Part shown: piece by piece, positions 1-6,952 of the stretch
Position numbering within the stretch: position 1 is the first letter of the stretch
Layout of the letters: each line of letters starts with the position of its first letter
NCBI GenBank assembly: GCA_036736205.1
Contig: DAINMX010000202.1
Location: 1 to 12,543 of the forward strand
From: XYA12-FULL-58-9 sp001798605
Lineage (GTDB): Bacteria > Myxococcota > XYA12-FULL-58-9
Reading direction: 5' to 3'
DNA length: 12,543 bases
Notes under the pieces: model-generated
Databases searched by the model: none
What the model was told of the DNA's origin: nothing
The model's input: only the letters and a program-made list of their open reading frames with translations
Made by a program: the position numbers and the translations under genes

Positions 1-57
1 ATTGGTCCAATTGGCCATTGAGAAAGCAACTCCATCGTTTCAGTGTCGATAATGGGC

Positions 58-65
58 AGGAGAGG
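58..65 (+). promoter_or_regulatory. Shine-Dalgarno site that sets the start of the first gene
   Basis: AGGAGAGG lies 7 nt before the ATG at 73. This is a near-ideal ribosome binding site. It favours the ATG at 73 over the in-frame GTG at 43 and ATG at 52, which have no comparable site. Confidence 0.75.
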
Positions 66-72
66 ACTATCT

Positions 73-1233
73 ATGAGCACAGACAACCGAGGTGCCGCGC
101 GGTTGGGGGAGCCGCTGCATCGTAGTCGTCGAGAGAAGACCATCGCCACCGAGCGCCACCGGGCGCTTGCTGTGTTCAAAGCGTTGGCCTCATCGGGTCG
201 CGATCCAAGTCGGGCCCTTCTCTCGTTCTCCGGACGGCGTGCCAACGTCGAGGCCGAGGGGATGGTGACGGTTTGCCTGTCCGACTGCCATGAGCTTGCC
301 GATCGCCTGCGAGACGTGGGTTATCCGCTGACCGACGAAGGCATTCGGCTATTCAAGATGGAACGGGGCTTCTCCGACGTGGTGCGAATAGGCCCGGACG
401 TCGCAGAGGCTTATGCTCGATTCGCCAACGGCATGGAAACCCGGGTCAACGTCACCGCACAGCAATGGGAAAGGCTCGACGTTGAGACCCAAACCGGCGT
501 CCGTATCCTCATGGTTGTCGGGCGCTCCCCAGAGCGACTCATCGCAGTACGCGAAGCCCTCGGTGTGCGGGGGTCGAAGAAAGTACCTGACGGGATGGTC
601 CTGGTCGGGAGTGTCACCGCCGAGCGCTTGGTGCAATGGGCACATGGCAATGGTTGGACCTTCGATCGCGGCGGCCTTGAGAAGATCGCCGAAGCCCGAG
701 GTGTCGATTCGCCGGACATCAACGAGAGCATGGCCCAATTCGTCTCCGACGCGGTGTTATGTCGCGATGAGCCAGATCACAACTACACTCGCCACACCCA
801 TGAAGGGCGCACAATAAACCGCAGAACCGTCACCATGGTGAAGTCTGCCGAAGCGTCTTTGCCAGAGGGAATGACCTTCGGAGTCATCAAGGGTTCCTAC
901 ATCGAAGTCGGTACCCGCGGAGCCCATCCTCACGTCGGTGGTGGCGTCGTCGACCTCAGCATCTCAACACCGTGGACCCAAGAGGCCATCCGTCGCGCGG
1001 TGGGAGAGTTACGGCGCGCTGGTTTCGCCGCCTGGTTCCGTGATCGTTCAGAGGTCCCACACCTGCATGCCGTGGCCATCGGCGACCGTGAAATGTCCGC
1101 CGCGGCATGGTGGCAAGTCAAAGCCTTCTTTGCCGGCCGTGACGGCCGCACTCGCTTGGCACAGGACCCCCATGCCGATATCGGTGCGGAATCTCCAGAG
1201 TGGTCCATCCGCTACCGAATCCCTGCGTTATAG
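73..1233 (+). CDS. Protein with C-terminal M15/DD-peptidase-like zinc domain
   Basis: This is a 386-aa protein whose start is fixed by the strong Shine-Dalgarno site at 58-65. The first ~265 residues match no family I recognise; they are charged, with no signal peptide or membrane helix. The last ~110 residues resemble the M15-like domain found in actinobacterial and phage cell-wall hydrolases. H287 lies in HPHVGGGVVD with D294 seven residues on, corresponding to the family's HxxxxxxD zinc ligands. E327-V-P-H330-L-H332 matches the ExxH / HxH element that supplies the catalytic Glu and the third ligand, and AVAIGD follows it as in those hydrolases. The Zn site therefore looks intact, which suggests peptidoglycan peptide cleavage or a repurposed fold. 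The absence of an export signal is odd for a wall hydrolase. A membrane protein gene follows 21 bp downstream and is probably co-transcribed. The domain call is from motif memory; the gene itself is secure. Confidence 0.7.
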   Translation: MSTDNRGAARLGEPLHRSRREKTIATERHRALAVFKALASSGRDPSRALLSFSGRRANVEAEGMVTVCLSDCHELADRLRDVGYPLTDEGIRLFKMERGFSDVVRIGPDVAEAYARFANGMETRVNVTAQQWERLDVETQTGVRILMVVGRSPERLIAVREALGVRGSKKVPDGMVLVGSVTAERLVQWAHGNGWTFDRGGLEKIAEARGVDSPDINESMAQFVSDAVLCRDEPDHNYTRHTHEGRTINRRTVTMVKSAEASLPEGMTFGVIKGSYIEVGTRGAHPHVGGGVVDLSISTPWTQEAIRRAVGELRRAGFAAWFRDRSEVPHLHAVAIGDREMSAAAWWQVKAFFAGRDGRTRLAQDPHADIGAESPEWSIRYRIPAL

Positions 1234-1254
1234 AACATTGAAAGCCCGAGCGTC

Positions 1255-1893
1255 ATGAACACCGCGGTCCCACAAGACGATCCTACGGTCAAACCCAAAG
1301 GTTTGGTCAGTGTGTGTATCATCGGTTTTGCTCTGGCAGCCTTTGCCCTGCTGGGTGCAGCAATGACCGCCGCCGGCACGGCTGGCACCAATCCATTTCA
1401 ATCGTTGGTCGAGATCGGCCAACCAGAACAAGTGCGACAAATCCAGCGGGCCATGCAGGCCGACTTGCAGACCGTTGTGGATTCGTGGAGTGCCTGGTTG
1501 CAGACTGCGGCAGTCCTCAACCTGTTCCTCGCCACCCTGCTCGTGGTCGGAGGTACACTCGCGCTCAAAGTGCGCAAACCCGCGGGTGTCGTCCTTCTTG
1601 CGGCTTATAGCGTCGGCGTGGTCGCCGAAGCCATTGGTGCAGTCCCTGCCTGGGCAATGCAAAAAGCCAACCTCGCTATCATGGAACAATACATGCCGCA
1701 GCTGTTTCGGCCAGGTCCAGAGGTGGACCCAGAATTTGCGAACACCATGCAAGGGATCATGCAGGCGAGTATGGTCGCTGGCGCTGTCATGGGTGGGGTG
1801 ATGATTCTCGGTAAGGTGGGTTTCCACGTCTTTGGTCTGTGGTTCTTGCGCAGGCCCAGCTGCGAACGCCTGTGGCGGAATGCTGCTGACTAG
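1255..1893 (+). CDS. Four-helix integral membrane protein, unknown function
   Basis: This is a 212-aa protein with four evident hydrophobic segments at about residues 17-40, 84-104, 109-133 and 171-197. A ~40-residue polar loop (45-83) rich in Q, E and D separates helices 1 and 2. A second loop (~137-168) contains several Met and Pro residues. The C-terminus is short and basic (RRPSCERLWRNAAD), which suggests a cytoplasmic tail. I do not recognise the family. The gene lies 21 bp after the M15-like gene with no terminator visible between them, so the two probably form a small operon. The ribosome binding site is weak, and translational coupling to the upstream gene is possible. Confidence 0.75.
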   Translation: MNTAVPQDDPTVKPKGLVSVCIIGFALAAFALLGAAMTAAGTAGTNPFQSLVEIGQPEQVRQIQRAMQADLQTVVDSWSAWLQTAAVLNLFLATLLVVGGTLALKVRKPAGVVLLAAYSVGVVAEAIGAVPAWAMQKANLAIMEQYMPQLFRPGPEVDPEFANTMQGIMQASMVAGAVMGGVMILGKVGFHVFGLWFLRRPSCERLWRNAAD

Positions 1894-1915
1894 GCGGACG
1901 AGGAGAGCGGTGGGC

Positions 1916-1947
1916 CGGTTGTCCGACAGCCGCAAATTCAATATGGT
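1916..1947 (+). promoter_or_regulatory. Candidate promoter with palindrome over the -35, upstream of the GNAT gene
   Basis: TTGTCC (1919-1924) and TATGGT (1942-1947) are separated by exactly 17 bp, each matching the sigma70 consensus at 4 of 6 positions. An imperfect palindrome with 8-bp arms (CGGTTGTC at 1916-1923, GACAGCCG at 1925-1932, one mismatch) covers the -35 box and could be an operator. If the promoter is real, transcription would begin at or next to the ATG at 1956, giving a nearly leaderless message. That fits the lack of a clear Shine-Dalgarno site there. Confidence 0.35.
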
Positions 1948-1955
1948 GCGCGGCG

Positions 1956-2414
1956 ATGAATAGCGTGACCTACCGGGTGGCAACCCTGGCCGACAGGGCG
2001 ACGGTGGTACTTCTCCTAAGAGAACTCGTCGAGGAACTCGGCCCACCCGAGATGTCGAATCGTGTCATACCCCGGCTCGACGCCGACATTGACCGCGCAT
2101 TTCAAACGCCGCGGGTCCGGATCTTCATTGCAGAGTACGACGGCATGCCGATTGGCCTGAGCCGCGCCGACATCCTCACCGAGGACCCCATCTTTCGCCT
2201 GCGCGACGACAACCGCTGTGGCTACGTCGACCAAATGTATGTGCGAGCAAATCACCGCGACCGCGGAGTCGGCCGTGAGCTTTTGCACCTTTGTGAAGAC
2301 TGGTTTCGTGACAACCACATTGGCCACGCCATCCTTCACGCTGCCCCACGCGCAGTGCGTTTTTACAGCCGTGACGGCTACCAACCCAACCGCGAGATGT
2401 TCAAGAGCCTGTAG
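1956..2414 (+). CDS. GNAT-family N-acetyltransferase
   Basis: This 152-aa protein is the usual length for a single-domain GNAT enzyme, which transfers acetyl from acetyl-CoA to an amine. The fold reads in order. The N-terminal strand and helix are at residues 5-28. The central strands include RIFIAEYDGMPIGLSR (55-70). Strand 4 and motif A are at 90-110, where R101-D-R-G-V-G106 is the (R/Q)xxGx(G/A) pyrophosphate loop that binds CoA. A late strand is followed by AVRFYSRDGY (133-142), the usual motif B end (FYxxxGY). The substrate cannot be told from sequence. The gene may have its own promoter and converges on trmD, with only 13 bp between their stop codons and no clear hairpin terminator in that gap. 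Confidence 0.9.
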   Translation: MNSVTYRVATLADRATVVLLLRELVEELGPPEMSNRVIPRLDADIDRAFQTPRVRIFIAEYDGMPIGLSRADILTEDPIFRLRDDNRCGYVDQMYVRANHRDRGVGRELLHLCEDWFRDNHIGHAILHAAPRAVRFYSRDGYQPNREMFKSL

Positions 2415-2427
2415 GCGACTGGCTCAC

Positions 2428-3108
2428 TCAGTCTTTCAATAAGTCGGGCCGAAGCTCACGGGTCAACATGAGGGCCTGCTCGCGTCGCCATCGGGCGACA
2501 GCGTCATGATCGCCGGAGCGCAGAACATCGGGGACGGCAATACCTTCGTACTCAGCAGGTCTTGTATACTGAGGATATTCCAAAACCGATGACGCAAACG
2601 ACTCTTCAGCCAACGACTCCGGGTTACCCAGGACACCGGGCAACAGGCGCACGATGGCATCGACCACGCACCACGCGGCGGGATCACCTGCAGAGAGAAC
2701 GAAGTCGCCGACCGAGACTTGCCTGTCGACGTATTGTCTGACCCGCTCGTCGATGCCCTCGTACCGGCCGCACACGAGAGTCATACCCGGTGAAGCCGCG
2801 AGCTCGTGGGCAACCTGCTGGCCGAAGGGCTCACCCCGAGGTGTCAAGAGCACCACCGGGCCTGGGGTTTGCTCGCGGGCATCTTTAATTGCTCGGTGCA
2901 GCGGTTCGACGCACAACACCATGCCGGCCCCCCCGCCGAACGGTGCGTCGTCCACCTGATGGTGGCGACCTTTGCCGTATGGCCGCAGATCACGGACTCG
3001 CAGGTCGGCCGCACCCTCATGAAATGCGCGGGCTACCAGGCCCGACTCGGGTGCCAACAGTTGCGGCCACAATTGGGGAACCAGCGTTATGACTTCAACG
3101 GCGAACAC
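2428..3108 (-). CDS. trmD: tRNA (guanine-37-N1)-methyltransferase TrmD
   Basis: TrmD uses S-adenosylmethionine to methylate N1 of G37 beside the anticodon, which prevents +1 frameshifting. The 226-aa length is typical. Family motifs are clear: DDAPFGGGAGMV (53-64), LLTPRGEPFGQ (88-98), CGRYEGIDERV (113-123), SVGDFVLSAGD (132-142) of the trefoil knot, LPGVLGN (156-162), and LEYPQYTRP (176-184). R154 is present where the E. coli enzyme has its catalytic Arg. Residue 169 is Glu where E. coli has the general-base Asp, and the usual SGGE of the knot reads SAGD. The start is a GTG preceded by GGAG (3116-3119) at 7-nt spacing. It is the last gene of the rpsP operon; the rplS gene that often follows is not here. 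Confidence 0.97.
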   Translation of the reverse strand: MFAVEVITLVPQLWPQLLAPESGLVARAFHEGAADLRVRDLRPYGKGRHHQVDDAPFGGGAGMVLCVEPLHRAIKDAREQTPGPVVLLTPRGEPFGQQVAHELAASPGMTLVCGRYEGIDERVRQYVDRQVSVGDFVLSAGDPAAWCVVDAIVRLLPGVLGNPESLAEESFASSVLEYPQYTRPAEYEGIAVPDVLRSGDHDAVARWRREQALMLTRELRPDLLKD

Positions 3109-3125
3109 TCACTCACTCCAAGGTG

Positions 3126-3156
3126 CAACACAACAGCGGTGTTGGAACTGTAACAC
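3126..3156 (-). promoter_or_regulatory. Two mutually exclusive small stems in the rimM-trmD spacer
   Basis: In the 72-nt gap before trmD, the transcript can pair CAACAC (3144-3139) with GTGTTG (3131-3126), leaving a 7-nt loop. Alternatively the overlapping AACAC can pair with an upstream GTGTT (3156-3152). The two pairings exclude each other and lie just upstream of the trmD ribosome binding site, so they could tune its translation. The stems are short (6 and 5 bp), so chance is possible. Confidence 0.25.
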
Positions 3157-3180
3157 TGCCCGGATCCGTTGGGGCCGACG

Positions 3181-3714
3181 CTACTCGTCTTCCCACAACC
3201 CTGGAATGGGTCGAATGACGATGGCATTGGCATCGCGGTCAAACCGAATAACTGTCTCCCCTTCTACCCATGGCAACAGCTGTTCACCCGCGTTATCGGT
3301 CTTGATCTCGAGCAGGTCCTGACCGTTGTTGTCAACCAGAGCCTTGACAACACCTATGCGTTTTCCCGACTCATCGAAAACTTGGGCACCCTCGATCTCA
3401 TAGACGTAGAATTCATCACCGACCGGGGGAGGCAAGGAAGCAGCGTCAACCGCCAAAATGGAGCCGCTCAGTTCTCTGGCTTGGTCGCGGTCGTTGATCT
3501 CTTTTAAAGTGAGTAACAACCCATCGTGCACCGGGCGAATCTTGTCGACCGTGAAAAGTCGCTCCCCGATGCGCGGAGAGGTCATTCTAACCTTTTCGAT
3601 TCCCTCGGGCATCGATATGCCGGCGGCACCGGGCACCACGCGCATCTCACCGCGGACACCGTGGGCTCGCCCGACGACGCCAAACGAAATCCAATGGGGT
3701 TCGGAACGACTCAC
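3181..3714 (-). CDS. rimM: 16S rRNA processing protein RimM
   Basis: RimM binds ribosomal protein S19 and helps mature the head of the 30S subunit. From the GTG at 3714 the protein is 177 aa, normal for the family. Residues 8-23 (WISFGVVGRAHGVRGE) are the conserved N-terminal strand and loop of the RimM domain. Residues ~102-175 form the PRC-barrel, with FYVYEIEGAQVFDESGKRIG and LLPWVEGE, ending in the usual RPIPGLWEDE. The frame stays open upstream to 3822, but that stretch overlaps khpA, has low-complexity Pro/Ser content and is absent from RimM proteins, so I place the start at 3714. That is 13 bp after the khpA stop. The Shine-Dalgarno site is poor (GCGAGG abuts the GTG), so translational coupling to khpA is likely. 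Confidence 0.93.
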   Translation of the reverse strand: MSRSEPHWISFGVVGRAHGVRGEMRVVPGAAGISMPEGIEKVRMTSPRIGERLFTVDKIRPVHDGLLLTLKEINDRDQARELSGSILAVDAASLPPPVGDEFYVYEIEGAQVFDESGKRIGVVKALVDNNGQDLLEIKTDNAGEQLLPWVEGETVIRFDRDANAIVIRPIPGLWEDE

Positions 3715-3727
3715 CCTCGCGTGTCGC

Positions 3728-3958
3728 CTAGTCGACGATTTCGAGGCTGACGGTTCGATACTCGGGACTGGCGGCTGAGAGCAAACTGCGGATGGCGTGG
3801 GCGGTGCGCCCGTTTTTTCCAATCACCCGACCCCGGTCGTCCGGCGCGACCCGAAGCTCAATCATTTGTTCTGTATCTGTGTCGCGGACTATGTCGACCT
3901 CGACCTGCTCGGGGTCCTCGACCAAAGCTTTCGCAATATATTCGACCAGCTTCACCAT
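3728..3958 (-). CDS. khpA: KH-domain RNA-binding protein KhpA
   Basis: This 76-aa single KH-domain protein belongs to the KhpA/YlqC family. The GxxG nucleic-acid loop is G47-K-N-G50 within GRVIGKNGRTAHAIR, flanked by the expected beta-alpha-alpha-beta pattern. The N-terminus (MVKLVEYIAKALVEDPEQV) is typical. Members bind many small and messenger RNAs, in several bacteria as a partner of KhpB, with effects on cell division and gene expression. Its position between rpsP and rimM is the conserved one. A 120-bp structured spacer separates it from rpsP, and only weak purine-rich sequence precedes its ATG. Confidence 0.95.
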   Translation of the reverse strand: MVKLVEYIAKALVEDPEQVEVDIVRDTDTEQMIELRVAPDDRGRVIGKNGRTAHAIRSLLSAASPEYRTVSLEIVD

Positions 3959-3980
3959 GGTGCCGTCCGTTCAGTCTCTC

Positions 3981-4008
3981 GTTGTCAACCAAACCGTTGG
4001 TCGACAAC
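3981..4008 (-). promoter_or_regulatory. 12-bp RNA hairpin in the rpsP-khpA spacer
   Basis: Reading the transcript (minus strand), GTTGTCGACCAA (4008-3997), loop CGGT and TTGGTTGACAAC (3992-3981) form a 12-bp stem with one G-U pair. No U-run follows, so it is not a standard intrinsic terminator. An RNase processing site, an attenuator or a protein-binding site ahead of khpA are all possible. Confidence 0.55.
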
Positions 4009-4026
4009 AGGGAGTTGAGGAATTGG

Positions 4027-4061
4027 GCCCGACGCCACCTCAAACAAAAAGCGCGTCGGGC
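4027..4061 (-). promoter_or_regulatory. GC-rich hairpin just after rpsP
   Basis: GCCCGACGC (4061-4053) and GCGTCGGGC (4035-4027) form a perfect 9-bp stem with a 17-nt loop, starting 17 nt after the rpsP stop. No U-tract follows the stem. It lies 18 nt before the second hairpin at 3981-4008, so the spacer holds two consecutive stems. These could reduce read-through from rpsP to the downstream genes or protect the rpsP end of a processed mRNA. Confidence 0.5.
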
Positions 4062-4078
4062 TTGGGCAACGTGCCCTA

Positions 4079-4345
4079 CTATTCGCCAGCCTGAGCTGCC
4101 ACCTGCTTGCCAATACCAGCTCGTTTGAGGAGCTGCTTGACGGTGGGCGACGTGGTCGCGCCAACAGCCAACCACTTCCTGGCTTTGTCTTCGTCTACGG
4201 CGAGTTGTGTGGTGCCGCGCGGATCGTAGAAACCCACTTGCTCTAGGTAGCGTCCGTCCCGCTTGTAGCGCGAGTCTGTTGCCACAATATGATAAAAAGG
4301 CCGGCGGTTTCCGCCGCGTCGCGCAAGTCTGATCGTTACTGCCAT
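4079..4345 (-). CDS. rpsP: 30S ribosomal protein S16
   Basis: S16 is a primary assembly protein of the small ribosomal subunit. The 88-aa sequence is full length. The start MAVTIRLARRGGNRRPFYHI is the family signature, and the conserved RDGRYLEQVGFYDP block (29-42) follows. The centre (KARKWLAVGATTSPTVKQLLKRAG) matches the usual helix in which WL.VGA.PT..V..LL..AG is conserved. AAGGA (4356-4360) precedes the ATG at 10-nt spacing. It is the first gene of the rpsP-khpA-rimM-trmD operon and has its own promoter just after the upstream lipoprotein gene. Confidence 0.98.
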   Translation of the reverse strand: MAVTIRLARRGGNRRPFYHIVATDSRYKRDGRYLEQVGFYDPRGTTQLAVDEDKARKWLAVGATTSPTVKQLLKRAGIGKQVAAQAGE

Positions 4346-4405
4346 TGGCTCAGAATCCTTTCACTGACACACACACCCAGATTGAATCCAGGCATCGAAT
4401 CGGGG

Positions 4406-4436
4406 CCTATAACACCACTCTCCGGGTTGCTGTCAA
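4406..4436 (-). promoter_or_regulatory. Probable sigma70 promoter of the rpsP operon
   Basis: On the minus strand a perfect TTGACA (4436-4431) precedes TATAGG (4411-4406) with a 19-bp spacer. The -10 box is extended (TG-T-TATAGG), which can compensate for the long spacer. The predicted transcript start is near 4399, giving a leader of about 54 nt with AAGGA before rpsP. The -35 lies 13 bp after the stop codon of the preceding lipoprotein gene, so the ribosomal operon need not rely on read-through. Confidence 0.6.
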
Positions 4437-4448
4437 CAGAAAAGCCAA

Positions 4449-6950
4449 TTATCTCAATAATCTGTATTTCTTCTCACTCTTGAACTGCCGGGCAACATCG
4501 AAGGGAACAAACCCGAGAAGCTCGTTGCTCCCGGAGTAGGTCAAAAATATCACGGGGTATGGGACCCATTGCTTGCTGTCACTGCCCGCCACAGCCTCCA
4601 AAATTCGCACGCCGACATCGGAAACTATCATCGCCCCAGGAATCACACCGGCGGTGCCGTCCAAAATCGGATCGCCACGGGAGTCGAAACCTTTGCCAGA
4701 CTCGAACAGGGAGAAAGGCGCCTCCACAGTGAACCAGAACCCACGGTTGCGACTAAGTTGCTCGGAGAGCGCGAGAGGCGAACCATCGGCGTTGTAACGT
4801 TCACAACTGCTAAGATTTGGCTGCGGGTCGAGATCATCGCGGATCTGAAACAACTCACTCGGAAAACGACCTGGTGTGGCGGATCCTGGACCCATCAAAT
4901 CACCCGGGGAAAGGTGAATCTCTCCTCCGCTCTTGCCAAGATCCTCCTTCGATCCCAACCACAAGGGGTAGGCCACAACTTGGTCGGCCACGCGAATATC
5001 GAAATCCACCTCGGCGCTATCGAAACAGCCTGCGTCCAGGTACTTGTCGAGCCTAAAGGCGACAATGTCCCCCGCCGCCTTCGTGAGGATCCGTCGCTCC
5101 AGAGCCCGCCAGTCCGCACCACTTTCCCCATTGCAGCCCGTACAATCGGGCAACGGATTGTCGGTGAGAGCAACGATGTCGCCCCACGCCGCCTTGTCGA
5201 CTGCATCCGTGTTGCCATCGCAAGCACCGCCAGAGACCGTCTCGCAGGCGTGAATCACCTGCGCGTTCGCCTCAAACGTACGGCTCGCATCTTCATCGAG
5301 GGACAACCACGACTCGAAGCATTGGCCGCCCTTGCAGGTGGCGCTCGCCGGGCAATCACCGGGATTGCAGGTGCCGCCGGGAATTGCCCGCTCCTCGAGA
5401 ATTCCCCTCAAGGACAAGCGAATACCCTCCCACATGAACCGCCATCTGGTTTTGCCTGTATTGTGGAAACTCACGCCGACGCCACCCACACCGTCGCTCA
5501 CACATGTGTAGCGGGCGCGATCGGGCAGATCCGGACACCTTTCGAGCCAGTCCGACAACTCTGCGGAGGTGACATTGATGTTACTCGGGATGTACCGTCG
5601 ATCTTGCAGCTCGAATGTTTGAACGTCGTCGACGCTGGGGGCAAGACACCACTTCTGCTCGATGAGAGTTGGCTCCGGGTGGCCGCCTGATTCGTCTGCG
5701 AGGCCGATGAACACGACGTTGCCGTCGAGCAGGGCAACAGCCGCCATTTCACCGTGGGTCTGCTCTCGAGCACACTGACCACTCACGCACACCTCGGTGC
5801 TGCTGCAGTTGGCATCGACCTCACAGTCGACGGGATCATCGCCAAAGCAAGCGACGCGCAATCGATGACGACCGACCTGCTCCTCGCCGAGGGTGACTAT
5901 CTTGGTTGGAACGGAATCCAGATAGATCGCCTGGTACGGGGTGGTGTCACCGGCACACACCGCGATGTCGGGATCGGACACCGCTCTGCAAACATCCTCA
6001 AGCGAATGCAGGCCTGTGTCATCGGCGCAAATCTCGAGGTCGGCCGGGTGCCCGCCCTCACAGGACTGTTCGGTCACAGTCGCATCACAGCCACGCACAC
6101 AACTCGGCGTGGGTGCGTACTTGGTATTGCTGTCGACAACGCCCCATTCTGCACCGTCGGCCGCGCCGAAAACGACAACGTCGCGCAAGGCCGGTCGCCC
6201 CACCACCACCATGGTGCCATCTCGAGATACAGCAAGTGCCCCACCAATCCCGCCGATGTCACGACTGTCCTTGACGCCAGTGTCGAGATTGACGCGGATG
6301 ACGGCACCCACGCTCGCATCCGTGGCAAACAATGTTGGCCCCGCCGGATTGACGGCCAGGGCCGATGGCTCACCACCGACGGCGAAAACCTGGGATGCAT
6401 ACAGGCGAACACCGTTCTCATCGTTGAACACATCGACAGCGAGAATGGCACCTGCACCCGCCAACGCCACGTAGACGCGACCTGCACAGTTGGCTTCGGG
6501 GCAGGCAACGGGGGATGCAACCATCGCTGCTGGTCGGGTGCCCGCTTCGCCCAAAGGCATCTGCAGAACTGCACCTACGGCATCACGCACCAGCAGCAAA
6601 GAATCGGCGTCGATGAGACGAACCGACTCGCTGACCAAATTGAGCACCACCACAAAGCGGCGGTCAAAGGTGGCTGCGAGATCCCCAGGCCCCTGACCTG
6701 CCGGGATGCGCAAGGGAAAGCGTTGAGCCGGGGCCATCACGAAGGTCATGTCGGTGAGATCATCTGCGAGTTGAACCACCTGCACTGTGTCCTGTGCGGT
6801 GTTGGATACGAACAAGCGGTTCTTGACGGTGCCTGCAACAGCAAGACCAGTCGGCATGTCAAAGGCGGCGGAGGTATCACCCGAATCATCCGAACAACCG
6901 AAGGTGAGACCGAGGGCAACGCCGGCAAACGTGAGTTGAGTGATGCGCAT
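4449..6950 (-). CDS. Large Cys-rich lipoprotein with beta-propeller-like N-terminal half
   Basis: This is an 833-aa exported protein. Residues 1-19 form a lipoprotein signal peptide (hydrophobic core FAGVALGLTFG, lipobox LTFG-C19), followed by a Ser/Asp-rich linker. Residues ~32-270 contain YVTN/NHL-type repeats (for example GLAVAGTVKNRLFVSNTAQD, and AVSRDGTMVVVGRP around 240-255) that suggest a beta-propeller. Two short Cys modules ending in GQC occur at ~376-393 (C376, C382, C388, C393) and ~528-544 (C528, C533, C539, C544), a pattern common in myxobacterial surface proteins. More Cys lie at 570-646. The C-terminal ~200 residues match nothing I know. The start has AGGAGG (6966-6961) at 10 nt, inside the end of the preceding gene. 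It is the last gene of the three-lipoprotein operon. Function is unknown; an envelope-anchored binding or scaffolding protein is likely. Confidence 0.88.
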   Translation of the reverse strand: MRITQLTFAGVALGLTFGCSDDSGDTSAAFDMPTGLAVAGTVKNRLFVSNTAQDTVQVVQLADDLTDMTFVMAPAQRFPLRIPAGQGPGDLAATFDRRFVVVLNLVSESVRLIDADSLLLVRDAVGAVLQMPLGEAGTRPAAMVASPVACPEANCAGRVYVALAGAGAILAVDVFNDENGVRLYASQVFAVGGEPSALAVNPAGPTLFATDASVGAVIRVNLDTGVKDSRDIGGIGGALAVSRDGTMVVVGRPALRDVVVFGAADGAEWGVVDSNTKYAPTPSCVRGCDATVTEQSCEGGHPADLEICADDTGLHSLEDVCRAVSDPDIAVCAGDTTPYQAIYLDSVPTKIVTLGEEQVGRHRLRVACFGDDPVDCEVDANCSSTEVCVSGQCAREQTHGEMAAVALLDGNVVFIGLADESGGHPEPTLIEQKWCLAPSVDDVQTFELQDRRYIPSNINVTSAELSDWLERCPDLPDRARYTCVSDGVGGVGVSFHNTGKTRWRFMWEGIRLSLRGILEERAIPGGTCNPGDCPASATCKGGQCFESWLSLDEDASRTFEANAQVIHACETVSGGACDGNTDAVDKAAWGDIVALTDNPLPDCTGCNGESGADWRALERRILTKAAGDIVAFRLDKYLDAGCFDSAEVDFDIRVADQVVAYPLWLGSKEDLGKSGGEIHLSPGDLMGPGSATPGRFPSELFQIRDDLDPQPNLSSCERYNADGSPLALSEQLSRNRGFWFTVEAPFSLFESGKGFDSRGDPILDGTAGVIPGAMIVSDVGVRILEAVAGSDSKQWVPYPVIFLTYSGSNELLGFVPFDVARQFKSEKKYRLLR

Positions 6951-6952
6951 GG

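Noticed and set aside
7..14. CCAATTGG palindrome at the window start as an operator
   Set aside because: An 8-bp palindrome is too short to support by itself, and no matching promoter lies nearby.
1228..2046. Open frame of 272 codons on the minus strand across the membrane protein and GNAT genes
   Set aside because: It overlaps two better-supported plus-strand genes, has no motif or ribosome binding site, and reads as low-quality mixed composition.
2415..2427. Bidirectional terminator between the GNAT gene and trmD
   Set aside because: The gap is only 13 bp and holds no inverted repeat or T-tract.
3715..3822. RimM start at 3822
   Set aside because: It would overlap khpA in another frame and add a Pro/Ser-rich tail unknown in RimM. 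The GTG at 3714 gives the normal length and N-terminal motif.
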